From Microterricola viridarii (GTDB lineage: Bacteria; Actinomycetota; Actinomycetes; Actinomycetales; Microbacteriaceae), in the NCBI RefSeq assembly GCF_001542775.1, contig NZ_CP014145.1, positions 2,480,001 to 2,544,000 of the forward strand: DNA of 64,000 nucleotides, written 5' to 3'. Below the pieces are notes generated by a model. The model was not told where the DNA came from, searched no databases, and was given only the letters and a program-made list of their open reading frames with translations. Position 1 is the first letter of the stretch. Every line of letters starts with the position of its first letter. Of the stretch, positions 36,007 through 45,162 are shown piece after piece. The translations under genes were made by a program, and so were the position numbers.

Positions 36007-36374
36007 AGCCCGCCGGCCAGCGCGCACGACGAGGCCGTCATCCGCACCCCGAAGCCGCCGAGCCCGAACGCCGTCTGGCTGCTCAGATCGGCACACACGA
36101 ATTCGCCCCGGGTAGCCAGGCCGAGCGCCGCGCCGGGAACCGCGCGGGCCACCAGCGCCCGCACCCGGGCAGCGTCGTCGCCGCGGCCGGCCGCCCGGGC
36201 GGCATCTGCCGCCGCATCGCTCAGCCGCAGCTGCTGGCCGACCAGGTTCACGGCGCCCAGACAGAGGGCAAGAACCAGGAACAGTGCGGGCATCACCACG
36301 GCGAACTCGGCGGTGACGCTGCCCCGGCTGCCGGCGAGGCGACGGCCCGGCTGGCTAGCCCACGGTGAGCGCAT
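36003..36374 (-). CDS. TadE-family protein
   Basis: A 123-residue pseudopilin-like protein with SRGSVTAEFAVVMPALFLVL: a Gly-x-x-x-A-E-F type prepilin site and hydrophobic helix at about 18-42. A pair of Cys in the tail (FVCADLS, ASSCALA) could bridge. TadE proteins are minor pilins processed by TadV-type peptidases. It overlaps both neighbours, so the three small genes are one translational unit. Confidence 0.83.
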   Translation of the reverse strand: MRSPWASQPGRRLAGSRGSVTAEFAVVMPALFLVLALCLGAVNLVGQQLRLSDAAADAARAAGRGDDAARVRALVARAVPGAALGLATRGEFVCADLSSQTAFGLGGFGVRMTASSCALAGGL

Positions 36375-36681
36375 TGCGCACTAGCTCGGTGAGGATGCCG
36401 CGCACCTCGTCTCCCCGCAGGATCAGCACGAGCAGGCCGGCGAAACCCACCGCCGCCATCGTGGCGACCGCGTACTCCGCGGTTGCAGCCCCGCGCTCCC
36501 CCGCCACCCTGCGCAACAGCCCCGCGCGGGTCGAGAGCGGGGGCGGCGTGAGTGGCGCGGGCGGCATCCGGTGCTGCGCGGCACGGGCGAGGACGAGGGC
36601 GCCGGGCGGGGACGCCGGGTGCGAGTCGTCACGGTACGGGGCGGCATGGCGGCCAGGAGTGCGGTCGAGCGTGTCAGTCAT
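36355..36681 (-). CDS. DUF4244 Flp-pilin-like protein
   Basis: A 108-residue protein ending in ERGAATAEYAVATMAAVGFA plus a hydrophobic helix and short tail. The G-A-A-T-A-E-Y motif is the Flp prepilin cleavage type, so this is the likely major pilin-like subunit. The ATG at 36681 has AAGGAG six bases upstream, much better than the start at 36699. The cytoplasmic leader is unusually long and Pro-rich. Confidence 0.85.
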   Translation of the reverse strand: MTDTLDRTPGRHAAPYRDDSHPASPPGALVLARAAQHRMPPAPLTPPPLSTRAGLLRRVAGERGAATAEYAVATMAAVGFAGLLVLILRGDEVRGILTELVRNALTVG

Positions 36682-36793
36682 GAGTGTCTCCTTCCGCACC
36701 CGACGAATCGGGTGCTGCTCTGGGCCCGAGTACCTCCAGCCTGCGCGTCCGCGTCAGGCTGTGCCGGTGCGGCCAAGATCTGTGGAGAGGGCG

Positions 36794-37864
36794 TCAGAAC
36801 ATGCGGAGTGTGGAGGAGAGGACGGAGATCAGCAGCGGCATCACGCCGAGCAGCAGGAACGCGGGCAGCACGCACAGACCGAGCGGGATCATCAACGTGA
36901 CGGCAAGCCGGGCCGCGCGCTGCTGACCGGCGCTGCGCGCACGCACGCGCACCAGCCCTGCCTCGCTGCGCAACAGCTCACCCGCCGGCACCCCCGCCCG
37001 CCGGGAGAGGGCGAGCACCTCGTCGATGACGGCGATGTCGGGGCCGGTCACCGCCGACAGGTAGCGTTCGGCCGCCGCTACGGCGAGCGCGCGAGCCCGC
37101 TCGGCCGACATCCCACCCGCCATCGCGATGGCCGTGAGCTCCACGGCCAGGCCGGTGTCACCGCCCGCCCGGGAGGCCCGCCGCACCAGCGCGCCGCTCC
37201 AGCGAGCTCCCGCGAACATGAGTCCGGCACCGAGCGCGAGGCAGACCAGCCCCGGGAGGGTGAAGACAAGTGTGCGCACGGTGTCGAAGCCGAGGAGGGC
37301 GCCGAACAGCACGGCGACGAGGGGCATCGCCCCGACCAGGCGCGCGGTGGAACGGGGCCCGGCGAGGGCGACCGCCAGCTCCCGCTCGAGCTGGGCCTGG
37401 GCACGAAAGGCCCCCGCCAGCTCGCGCAGGGTCGCCGCCAACGGGGCTCCGGCCTCGCCGGCCACAAACCACGCGGCGGCCAGCGCCAGCCAGGCCTGCT
37501 CTGAGCGCGTCCCGCCCGGGGCGCGCCCTGCCCCCTCCCCCGCCGCACCGTCGGGTTGCGTTGCCACTGCGCCCCGAATAGCCTCCGGAATGTTCCCGCC
37601 GCGCGCCCCGGCTTGCGCGGCAGACCGCAACACCGCCCCGGTCAAGGCCGTCATCCGTTCGGTCTCGGATGTCGCACGCGACGCGAGACGGGCGGGCAGC
37701 CGGAGGCGCGCACCCCACCACTCGGGGGTGCCCGCCGAGGCTCGCGCAGGGTGCTCGGCGAGGTAGCGCCAGGCCGCGTGCGGGGCGACCCCGGCCGCCA
37801 GTAGCACGGCGAGCCGTTGCGTCACTGCGGCCACGGCCTCGATCGGGGGCTCCGGGGTGCTCAC
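36794..37864 (-). CDS. Type II secretion F-domain protein (TadB/TadC-like)
   Basis: A 356-residue membrane protein with hydrophobic clusters at about 160-200 and 315-350 and a GspF-type core (LAAAWFVAGEAGAPLAATLRELA). It should form the inner-membrane platform for the TadA ATPase. The GTG at 37864 has GAAAGGGC just upstream and starts ten bases after the ATPase stop. Single-gene fusions of TadB and TadC halves occur in actinobacteria; only one F domain is clear here. Confidence 0.82.
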   Translation of the reverse strand: MSTPEPPIEAVAAVTQRLAVLLAAGVAPHAAWRYLAEHPARASAGTPEWWGARLRLPARLASRATSETERMTALTGAVLRSAAQAGARGGNIPEAIRGAVATQPDGAAGEGAGRAPGGTRSEQAWLALAAAWFVAGEAGAPLAATLRELAGAFRAQAQLERELAVALAGPRSTARLVGAMPLVAVLFGALLGFDTVRTLVFTLPGLVCLALGAGLMFAGARWSGALVRRASRAGGDTGLAVELTAIAMAGGMSAERARALAVAAAERYLSAVTGPDIAVIDEVLALSRRAGVPAGELLRSEAGLVRVRARSAGQQRAARLAVTLMIPLGLCVLPAFLLLGVMPLLISVLSSTLRMF

Positions 37865-37874
37865 GGCTGCCCTT

Positions 37875-39041
37875 TCACTCGGCTGGTTGCGGTTCAGGCT
37901 GCACGCGCAGCCGCCCACCGGGATCGAGCACGAAGTGCCCGAGCGCCGCGAGCCGGCGCACCCCGCCGCGCTGCTCCAGATGCAGCACCAGGCCGATGGC
38001 GCTCACCGTCTGACGGGCCACCGCCTCCGCGCTCATCCCCGCGAGCGAACCGAGCGCCTCCAGCCGTGCCGGCACGTCGGTGAGCGAGTTGGCGTGCAAG
38101 GTTCCGGCGCCGCCGTCGTGGCCGGTGTTGAGTGCGGCGAGCAGCTCGCGGATCTCGGCTCCCCGGCACTCGCCAACGACGAGCCGGTCGGGGCGCATCC
38201 GCAGCGCCTCCCTCAGCAATGCGTCGAGCCCCAGCCGGCCGGCGCCCTCCAGGTTGGCCTGCCGGGCCTCCATGCCGACCACGTGCGGGTGGCGGATGCG
38301 GAGCTCGGCGACGTCCTCAATCGTCACGATGCGCTCGCCGGCCCGTGCCTCGGCGAGCAGCGCCGCGAGCAGGGTGGTCTTGCCGCTGCCGGCCGCACCG
38401 GTCACCAGGATGTTCTCCCGCCCCGCGACAGCACGGCGCAAGCGCTCCCCCAGCGCGGTCCCGGCCTGCTCGGTGGCTCCCTGCTCGGTGGCTCCTTGTT
38501 TGGTGACGCCGTGCGCAGTGGCCCCGGTGGCGGCGTCGCCGAACATGCCGGCGCGCTCCAGCTCGGCGAGGGTGAAACCCGCGGCCTGCGGCAGGCGCAC
38601 AGAGAGCAGGGTGCCGGTGCTCGAGACGGGCGGGAGTACCGCGTGCACCCGGATGCCATCGCCGAGGCGCACGTCGACGCACGGGGTGGCCTCGTCGACA
38701 TGGCGGCCGCCGAGGGCGATCAGGTGCACGGCGAGCGCGCGCACCTCCGCCTCGTCGAGGTGCCAGCCGGCGACGCGTTGTGCGCCGCCGCCCCGATCCA
38801 CCCAGAGCCCGGCGTCGCCGTTCACGAACAGGTCGGTGACGGCGGGATCCTCGGCATGGGCGGCCAGTGCTCCCAGCACGGCCGTGTTCCGGGGGTGGGC
38901 GGGGGTCTCACTTGGCGCAGCTCGCCTCGGCTCCACCACCGGCACGCTGCTTTCGGCACCGTGCCGATCAGAACCCTGCCGAACAGAACCGTGCCGAACA
39001 GCACTCTGCCGAACAGAACCGTGCCGATCAAAACCCTGCAT
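37875..39041 (-). CDS. TadA/CpaF-family secretion ATPase with pentapeptide minisatellites
   Basis: An ATPase with Walker A VTGAAGSGKTT, Asp box VTIEDVAELRI and Walker B RPDRLVVGECRG, followed by the His-box GAGTLHANS. It powers the Tad-like pilus/secretion system at the inner membrane. ATG 39041 is chosen because AGGGGG lies five bases before it; GTG 39104 in the same frame has no ribosome site. The N-terminus (about residues 2-22) and a loop before the P-loop each contain 15-bp tandem repeats encoding pentapeptides (GSVRQ/H type and GATEQ type). Confidence 0.87.
   Translation of the reverse strand: MQGFDRHGSVRQSAVRHGSVRQGSDRHGAESSVPVVEPRRAAPSETPAHPRNTAVLGALAAHAEDPAVTDLFVNGDAGLWVDRGGGAQRVAGWHLDEAEVRALAVHLIALGGRHVDEATPCVDVRLGDGIRVHAVLPPVSSTGTLLSVRLPQAAGFTLAELERAGMFGDAATGATAHGVTKQGATEQGATEQAGTALGERLRRAVAGRENILVTGAAGSGKTTLLAALLAEARAGERIVTIEDVAELRIRHPHVVGMEARQANLEGAGRLGLDALLREALRMRPDRLVVGECRGAEIRELLAALNTGHDGGAGTLHANSLTDVPARLEALGSLAGMSAEAVARQTVSAIGLVLHLEQRGGVRRLAALGHFVLDPGGRLRVQPEPQPAE
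38466..38525 (-). repeat. 15-bp minisatellite in the TadA gene, four units
   Basis: Units at 38466, 38481, 38496 and 38511; the first two are identical (CTGCTCGGTGGCTCC). On the coding strand they give GATEQ, GATEQ, GVTKQ and GATAH. They keep frame. Confidence 0.92.
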
Positions 39042-39050
39042 GTCAGCCCC
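38961..39050 (-). repeat. 15-bp minisatellite at the 5' end of the TadA gene, about six units
   Basis: Units begin at 38961, 38976, 38991, 39006, 39021 and 39036 with consensus (G/C)TGCCGAACAGAACC. They encode pentapeptides such as GSVRQ, SAVRH and GSDRH. The last unit overlaps the proposed ATG at 39041. Confidence 0.92.
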
Positions 39051-39228
39051 CTGCAGATAAGAGGGGGCGGCGATGAAGGGCTCGGCTGCGAAGGGAACGT
39101 CCACGTCGCGAGGCTACGGCGGTGGCGGTGCGGCGGCGGCGAGCGTCCCGGCGCTGTGCACAGCCGGCATCCGCGGCCCGATTGTGAGCAAGAGGTGTTG
39201 CCCGCACGCGAAAAAGAAGGCCGGAAGT

Positions 39229-39329
39229 TAAAAAAAGGGGGCGGCACCTATTGGGGGGAACAGGTGCCGCCTCAGCAGTGCCGGATTGGGGGGAATCATG
39301 GGCACTGCGGTCACTACTTGCGCAGGACG
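39229..39329 (-). ncRNA. 6C RNA (two hairpins with CCCCCC loops)
   Basis: On the minus strand two consecutive hairpins each expose TTCCCCCCAAT in the loop. Hairpin 1 has an 8-bp stem (39308-39301 with 39282-39275). Hairpin 2 has a 10-bp stem (39271-39262 with 39249-39240) and is followed by CCCTTTTTTT, making it an intrinsic terminator. This is the defining structure of the actinobacterial 6C RNA family. I recall that the mycobacterial member (B11) also lies next to the Tad-like cluster. The ends are estimated from the promoter and the T run. Confidence 0.88.
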
Positions 39330-39335
39330 TAACTC

Positions 39336-39363
39336 AGTGTACGCGTCCGGGGTGAATTTGCAA
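39336..39363 (-). promoter_or_regulatory. Predicted promoter of the 6C RNA
   Basis: On the minus strand TTGCAA (39363-39358) and TACACT (39341-39336) are separated by 16 bases, placing +1 near 39329. Positions 39364-39713 before acs hold no other gene; a small GTCGC/GCGAC hairpin is at 39603-39617. Confidence 0.6.
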
Positions 39364-39713
39364 CACGAATGGGTGCCCCAGAACATGCGGCACGAGCCCT
39401 CGATTCGCTGAGGCGGAGGCAGTGCCCCGGATTTCCGCCCGAGCCGGCCCCAATACCACGATCGGGCCGCGCGAAAATCCACAGAAAAATGTCTTCGACA
39501 CGCCCGGGTCTGAAGCGATGACCGCCCGTTTCAGCACCGGATTGCCAACGCTGAACGCTCCGGCCGACTCGCGAACGTGCATGCCCCATCGAGAAGTGTA
39601 GTGTCGCACCGAGCGACAACTACGCGCGGAGAATCTAGCGGAACGGCTGATTCACCGGAACTGACATATCCACCCGGCCCTGGAGCCGGAACGCAAAGGA
39701 GCGGGACTCACCA

Positions 39714-41663
39714 ATGAGCGTCCAGATCGACACCAGCCTCGAAGAAATCCGCCGATTCCGGCCGAGCCCCGAGTTCGCGGCCCAGTCCGTGGCGACCGAA
39801 TCGCTGTACACCGACGCCAAGGCCGATCGTCTCGGCTTCTGGGCCACTCAGGCACGTGAGCTCCTGCACTGGAACAAGCCGTTCACGCAGACGCTCGACT
39901 GGAGCAACCCGCCCTTCGCGAAATGGTTCGACGATGGCGAGCTCAACGTCGCCTACAACTGCCTTGACCGCCACGTCGAGGCCGGCAACGGCGACCGCAT
40001 CGCCCTGCACTTCGAGGGCGAGCCCGGCGACAGCCGCTCCTACAGCTACGCCGAACTCACCGCAGAGGTGAAGAAGGCAGCCAACCTGCTCACCGCCCTC
40101 GGCGTGCGCTCCGGCGACCGTGTCGCCATCTACCTGCCGATGATCCCCGAGGCCGTCATCTCGATGCTGGCCGTCGCCCGCCTCGGCGCCGTGCACTCGG
40201 TCGTGTTCGGCGGATTCAGCGCCGACAGCCTGCGCGCCCGCATCGACGATGCCGAGGCGAAGGTCGTCATCACGGCCGACGGCGGATGGCGCAAGGGCAA
40301 GGTGTTCCCGCTGAAGAACGCCGTCGACACCGCACTCGAAGACGGCCAGAGCAGCGTCAACCACGTACTCGTCGTCAAGCGCGGCGGCAACGAAGTGCAG
40401 TGGACGGAGGGACGCGACCTCTGGTGGCACGACGAGATCGCCGCCGTCGACGCCGACCACGTGGCCAAGCCGTTCCCGGCCGAGCACCCGCTTTTCGTGC
40501 TCTACACCTCCGGCACCACCGGCAAGCCCAAGGGCATCCTGCACACCAGCGGTGGCTACCTCACCCAGGCCGCGTTCACCCACAAGAACGTGTTCGACCT
40601 GCACCCGGAGCGCGACGTCTACTGGTGCACCGCCGACATCGGCTGGATCACCGGCCACAGCTACGTCGTCTACGGCCCCCTGGCCAACGGCGCCACCCAG
40701 GTGATCTACGAGGGCACCCCTGACACCCCGCATCAGGGCCGCTGGTGGGAGATCATCGACAAGTACAAGGTCACGATCCTCTACACCGCACCGACCGCCA
40801 TCCGCACCTTCATGAAGCTCGGCCGGCAGATCCCGCAGTCGTTCAGCCTGCGCTCGTTGCGCCTGCTCGGCTCGGTCGGTGAGCCGATCAACCCCGAGGC
40901 CTGGATCTGGTACCGCCACGTCATCGGCGGCGGCTCGATCCCGGTCGTGGACACCTGGTGGCAGACCGAGACCGGCGCCATCATGATCTCGGCACTGCCC
41001 GGCCTGACCGACCTGAAGCCCGGCGCGGCGCAGGTCGCGATCCCCGGCATCGAGATCGAGGTTCTGGATGACGACGGCAACAAGCTCGAGGAGGGCGGCG
41101 GCCTGCTCGTCATCAACGAGCCGTGGCCGGCCATGCTGCGCGGCATCTGGGGCGACCCCGAGCGCTTCAAGGAGACCTACTGGGACAAGTTCCAGGGCAA
41201 GTACTTCGCCGGCGACGGCGCCCGCCTCGACGAGGACGGCGACATCTGGCTGCTCGGCCGGGTCGATGACGTGATGAACGTCTCGGGCCACCGCCTCTCC
41301 ACCGCCGAGATCGAGTCCTCGCTCGTCGCCCACCCGCTCACCGCCGAGGCGGCCGTCGTCGGAGCCGCCGACGAGACGACCGGCCAGGCCGTCGTCGCGT
41401 TCGTGATCCTGAAAAACAGCCACGAGCACGACATCGCCGACCCGGACGAGATCGCGGCGCTGCTTCGCGCTCACGTGGCCCAGCAGATCGGCGCGATCGC
41501 CCGGCCGCGCGAGGTGTTCATCGTCAACGAGCTGCCGAAGACGCGTTCGGGCAAGATCATGCGCCGCCTGCTGCGCGACGTCGCGGAGGGCCGCGAGATC
41601 GGCGACACCACGACGCTCGCCGACACCGCGGTGATGCAGATCATCACCTCGAAGGTGCGCTGA
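39714..41663 (+). CDS. acs: Acetyl-CoA synthetase
   Basis: The 649-residue AMP-forming ligase has the P-loop YTSGTTGKPKG, the DTWWQTETG motif, the hinge region GRVDDVMNVSGH and the regulatory Lys about 614 in SGKIMRR, the usual acetylation site. It activates acetate to acetyl-CoA. The ATG at 39714 follows an AAAGGAG at a slightly long distance. It is followed by a terminator, so it seems monocistronic. Confidence 0.96.
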   Translation: MSVQIDTSLEEIRRFRPSPEFAAQSVATESLYTDAKADRLGFWATQARELLHWNKPFTQTLDWSNPPFAKWFDDGELNVAYNCLDRHVEAGNGDRIALHFEGEPGDSRSYSYAELTAEVKKAANLLTALGVRSGDRVAIYLPMIPEAVISMLAVARLGAVHSVVFGGFSADSLRARIDDAEAKVVITADGGWRKGKVFPLKNAVDTALEDGQSSVNHVLVVKRGGNEVQWTEGRDLWWHDEIAAVDADHVAKPFPAEHPLFVLYTSGTTGKPKGILHTSGGYLTQAAFTHKNVFDLHPERDVYWCTADIGWITGHSYVVYGPLANGATQVIYEGTPDTPHQGRWWEIIDKYKVTILYTAPTAIRTFMKLGRQIPQSFSLRSLRLLGSVGEPINPEAWIWYRHVIGGGSIPVVDTWWQTETGAIMISALPGLTDLKPGAAQVAIPGIEIEVLDDDGNKLEEGGGLLVINEPWPAMLRGIWGDPERFKETYWDKFQGKYFAGDGARLDEDGDIWLLGRVDDVMNVSGHRLSTAEIESSLVAHPLTAEAAVVGAADETTGQAVVAFVILKNSHEHDIADPDEIAALLRAHVAQQIGAIARPREVFIVNELPKTRSGKIMRRLLRDVAEGREIGDTTTLADTAVMQIITSKVR

Positions 41664-41678
41664 ACCAACAACTGATGA

Positions 41679-41716
41679 GGGGCGGATGTCGGCGTGTGCT
41701 GCCTCCGCCCCTTTCT
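41679..41716 (+). terminator. Terminator after acs
   Basis: AGGGGCGGA (41679-41687) pairs with TCCGCCCCT (41705-41713), followed by TTC-rich sequence. Confidence 0.65.
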
Positions 41717-41805
41717 GTGCCCGCTACGCTCACGGTAAAACGTCCCGGTGCGCGAGGGTGCGCGCTGGTGCGCACCGGAGAACCCGGATCCGTGAGAGGA
41801 CCCTC

Positions 41806-44610
41806 ATGCCCGAGCCCCGAAACGCCGTCAGCGCCCGCCGCTGGTTAGCGTTGGCCGTTTCCGTCGCGACGATGACGGTCGGGGCGGCCGCGCCGCTCGC
41901 CTTCGCGGAGCCGGCGGAGACCCCACCCGGCATCGAGATCGCCATCACGGGAACCCTCGCCGTTGTCGTCTCCGAGCTGCCGGATGCCGGGGCACCCACC
42001 GTGCTCCTGGAGGCGCCCGGCGGCGCCGTTCTCGAGCTGCAGGGCGTCGACCCCGCCGAGGTGAGAACCGGCGACCAGTTCAGCGGCGTCGTCACGGTTG
42101 ATGCGGACCTCGGCGCGGCACTCGACGACCTCGCGGAGCAGGTGCCGGATGGCGAGCCTGAGGCGACATCCGACGACCCGAGCAGCACAGATCCGGGCGG
42201 AATCGACCTGGATAGCACCGATCCGATCAACGCCGACTCCGCGCTCGGCCAGGCCCTGCTCGCGCAGAGCATGGCCGCGGAACTGCCGGTCGAGGCCGTG
42301 AGCAGCGAGGTCACGCCCGCCGCCGATGCGCCCGCGGCGGCCGCACGCGAACAGGCAACCGCCGGTGTCGTTCCGGCCCGCGCCCACACCGTCGACATCG
42401 CCATCGTTGGCCAGAGCGTCGGGGCCACTGCCTACTTCACCGATGCCCAGGTTAACGCCCTCGTCGCCGAGTTGAGCGCCTACTGGGCGAGCCAGTCCGG
42501 GGGCGCGATCCCGCAGATCACGCGCTCGACGCCGATCCGGCGCATCGCCGTCGGCAACCCCTGCGATGCCAAGGGCGTGTGGGCCGCCGCCGCGAACGCG
42601 TTCGGGCAGCCCCAGCCGTTCCAGTATTACGGGAGCGGCCAGGCCCGGCACCTGGTCACGATCGCCACGCCCACTCCGGGCGACGGATGTGAGGCAGGCA
42701 GCGGGCTCGGCAGCGTCGGCGTCGGCGTGCATACCGGCGGACTCAGCTGGAACGCGGTCGCCGGCCCCGATGCCGCGTCGATCGTCGGCCACGAGCTCGG
42801 CCACAACTTCGGGCTCGGCCACTCCAACCTGCACAGTTGCGCGGGCAACACCATCGTCGAGGGCATCCCCAACGGCAGCGGCGTCTACAGCAACGGCTGC
42901 CTCGACGAAGAGTACGCCGACTACTACGACATCATGTCCGGAGGCCTCAGCTACTGCGCTGACCGCTGCTACACGACCGACAAGATCACCGCGCTGAACG
43001 TCGCGCACAAGTCCAGCCTCGGTTTTCTGAATGCGGCGTCATTGGCCAATCTGTCGCTGCCGTCATCCGAGTTATCGGCGGCCCACACCGTCACCCTGCG
43101 CGCGGCCTCCGACACGTCGGGCCTGCGCGGCATCCGCCTGGTTAACCCCCAAGACGGCGGGGTCTACTTCGTCGAGTTCCGCAACGGCGCCGGGCTCGAT
43201 GCCGGAGGCCTTTACACGACCCCCGTCGGCGGCGGATCCGGCGTACGCGTGCTGCGACTGGCAGACGGGAACGCGCCCAGCTCGCGCGTGCTCTCCCCGC
43301 TGCCGGCGGCCGGCGGCACGCGCAACCAGCTGTTGGACAGCGGAGAGACGTTCACCACGGCCAATCGTGGTGTGTCCGTCTCGATCGCCAGTGCCTCTGC
43401 GTCTGCGGTCACGCTCAACGTGAAGCTGAACAAGGCCGACTCCTTCAGTTCGGTCGGCGATCCGCGCCTCTCGGCCACGACGGCACGCTTCGGAACGGCC
43501 CTGACGGTGACCCCTGGCGCCGCGAGCCCGGCCGCGACCGGCACGACTTACCAGTGGCGGCGCAACGGCTCCGCGATCGCCGGGGCGACGAGCGCGTCAT
43601 ACAAGCCGACACTGGGCGACATCGGCGCGAAGCTCTCCGCGACGGTCACACTCACTCGCGCCGGCTACGTCCCCTCGGCGCGCACGACGCCGGAGACCAG
43701 TGCCGTCACCGGCCCCGCGATGCAGCGCGTCTCCGGGGCCGACCGCTACGCCACCGCTGTCGCGCTCTCGAAGCTCGGCTACCCCGACACCGCCCCCGTG
43801 GTCTACGTCGCTACTGGGGCGAACTTCCCCGACGCACTGGCCGCCGCGCCTGCGGCTGCCACGCAGGGCGGCCCCCTGCTGCTGGCCGCGACGTGGGGGC
43901 TGCCAGACCCGGTCAAGGACGAGATCCGCCGCCTCAAGCCGGCCCGAATCGTCGTGGTCGGTTCCTCCGCCGTCGTTAGCGACACCGTGATGGCGCAGTT
44001 GAAGGCGCTGCAGAAGAACACGGTGCGACTGGCCGGGGCCGACCGCTATGCGACCGCACAGGCGATCATCGACGACGCGTTCCCCGGCACGGTGGGCGAG
44101 GGCTGGCTGGCGACCGGGGCGAACTTCCCCGATGCCCTCTCCGCGGCGGCCGTGGCGGGCAGCCGCGGAGTGCCGGTGCTCCTCCTGGACGGGTCGCGGC
44201 CGACCGTGGACCGCAGAACCGCTGCGCTGCTGGACCGGTTGCGCCCGGCGAAGCTCGCCATCGCGGGCAGCGCGGGCGTTGTCAGCTCCGGCATCGAGGC
44301 GGCGCTGAAGAAGAGCTACGCGGTGACGCGCCAGGCCGGGGCAGACAGGTACACGACCAGCCAGGCCCTGAACGCGACGACGTTCGCCAACCCGAAGGTC
44401 GTCTACCTCGCGACCGGCACCGGGTTCGCCGACGCCCTGGCCGGCGCGGCCATCGCCGGGACGACGGCCGGGCCGCTCTACGTGATCCCGGGCCACTGCG
44501 TGCCGGGAGCGGTCGTCGACAAGATCGCGGCGTGGGGAACCACCCGGGTGGTCATCATCGGTGGCCCGAGCGTGCTGAGCCCCGCCGTCGAGACGCTCAC
44601 ACGCTGCTGA
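41806..44610 (+). CDS. Secreted zinc metalloprotease (M11-like) with three cell-wall-binding repeats
   Basis: A 934-residue exported protein. A signal peptide ends near AFAEP (about 40). The zinc motif HELGHNFGLGH lies at 329-339, with a Met-turn candidate DIMSGGL after it, as in gametolysin/reprolysin-type enzymes. An Ig-like linker (TYQWRRNGSAIAGAT) precedes three CWB2 repeats from about 639 to the end, each with a GADRYAT/GADRYTT and A-TG-NFPDAL pattern. The protease would be held in the wall by the CWB2 trimer. ATG 41806 has AGAGGA upstream. It lies alone, before a bidirectional hairpin. Confidence 0.92.
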   Translation: MPEPRNAVSARRWLALAVSVATMTVGAAAPLAFAEPAETPPGIEIAITGTLAVVVSELPDAGAPTVLLEAPGGAVLELQGVDPAEVRTGDQFSGVVTVDADLGAALDDLAEQVPDGEPEATSDDPSSTDPGGIDLDSTDPINADSALGQALLAQSMAAELPVEAVSSEVTPAADAPAAAAREQATAGVVPARAHTVDIAIVGQSVGATAYFTDAQVNALVAELSAYWASQSGGAIPQITRSTPIRRIAVGNPCDAKGVWAAAANAFGQPQPFQYYGSGQARHLVTIATPTPGDGCEAGSGLGSVGVGVHTGGLSWNAVAGPDAASIVGHELGHNFGLGHSNLHSCAGNTIVEGIPNGSGVYSNGCLDEEYADYYDIMSGGLSYCADRCYTTDKITALNVAHKSSLGFLNAASLANLSLPSSELSAAHTVTLRAASDTSGLRGIRLVNPQDGGVYFVEFRNGAGLDAGGLYTTPVGGGSGVRVLRLADGNAPSSRVLSPLPAAGGTRNQLLDSGETFTTANRGVSVSIASASASAVTLNVKLNKADSFSSVGDPRLSATTARFGTALTVTPGAASPAATGTTYQWRRNGSAIAGATSASYKPTLGDIGAKLSATVTLTRAGYVPSARTTPETSAVTGPAMQRVSGADRYATAVALSKLGYPDTAPVVYVATGANFPDALAAAPAAATQGGPLLLAATWGLPDPVKDEIRRLKPARIVVVGSSAVVSDTVMAQLKALQKNTVRLAGADRYATAQAIIDDAFPGTVGEGWLATGANFPDALSAAAVAGSRGVPVLLLDGSRPTVDRRTAALLDRLRPAKLAIAGSAGVVSSGIEAALKKSYAVTRQAGADRYTTSQALNATTFANPKVVYLATGTGFADALAGAAIAGTTAGPLYVIPGHCVPGAVVDKIAAWGTTRVVIIGGPSVLSPAVETLTRC

Positions 44611-44630
44611 GCGGGGCCGCTAGAACGCGA

Positions 44631-44667
44631 GAGGGGCGGATGCCGGCACAGCCGGCATCCGCCCCTC
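44631..44667. terminator. 17-bp hairpin between convergent genes
   Basis: 44631-44647 pairs perfectly with 44651-44667 around an ACA loop, but neither side has a T run. It lies between the protease and ridA ends. The stem contains GGATGCCG. Confidence 0.6.
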
Positions 44668-44680
44668 CATGTGTGTGGCT

Positions 44681-45151
44681 TTAGGCGAACGAGACGATCA
44701 GCTCGACCTCGACGGGCGCATCCAGCGGAAGCACCGCAACGCCGACGGCAGAGCGTGCGTGAACGCCGATGTCGCCGAAGACCTCGCCGAGCAGCTCGCT
44801 GGCGCCGTTGATGACGCCGGGCTGGCCAGAGAACGACGGGTCGGATGCCACGAAGCCGACGACCTTGACAATGCGGGTCACCCGGTCGAGCGAGCCGATC
44901 TGGGCGCGGATCGCGGCCAGCGCGTTCAGCGCGGCGAGACGGGCGTACTCCTTGGCGTCGGCGGCGGGAACCAGGCCGTGGCCGTCACCCACCTTGCCCG
45001 TTGCGGGCAGCGCTCCGGCGACGAACGGCAGCTGACCGGAGGTGAAGACGAGGTCGCCGTGCTGCACGGCCGGGATGTATGCCGCGACGGGCGGGGCGAC
45101 ATCCGGAAGCACGAGGCCGAGCTCGGCCAGTCTGGTCTCGATCTGTGACAT
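44681..45151 (-). CDS. ridA: RidA-family enamine/imine deaminase
   Basis: A 156-residue YjgF/YER057c/UK114 protein with the family features HGDLVFTSGQLP, VTRIVKVVGFVAS and RSAVGVAVLPLDAPVEVELI. It deaminates reactive 2-aminoacrylate-type intermediates, often made by PLP enzymes. The ATG at 45151 has AAGGAG upstream, and that TAAGGAG is part of the downstream-most copy of a repeat derived from the DUF4177 gene end. Confidence 0.9.
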   Translation of the reverse strand: MSQIETRLAELGLVLPDVAPPVAAYIPAVQHGDLVFTSGQLPFVAGALPATGKVGDGHGLVPAADAKEYARLAALNALAAIRAQIGSLDRVTRIVKVVGFVASDPSFSGQPGVINGASELLGEVFGDIGVHARSAVGVAVLPLDAPVEVELIVSFA

Positions 45152-45162
45152 GCGATGGCTCC

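Noticed and set aside
38466..39050. A CRISPR-like array
   Set aside because: Units are 15 bp without spacers and lie in frame inside the TadA gene.
39708..41474. A 588-codon frame antisense to acs
   Set aside because: Shadow of acs with no recognisable domain.
44631..44667. An insertion-sequence inverted repeat
   Set aside because: No transposase or target duplication is nearby; it is a hairpin between convergent genes.
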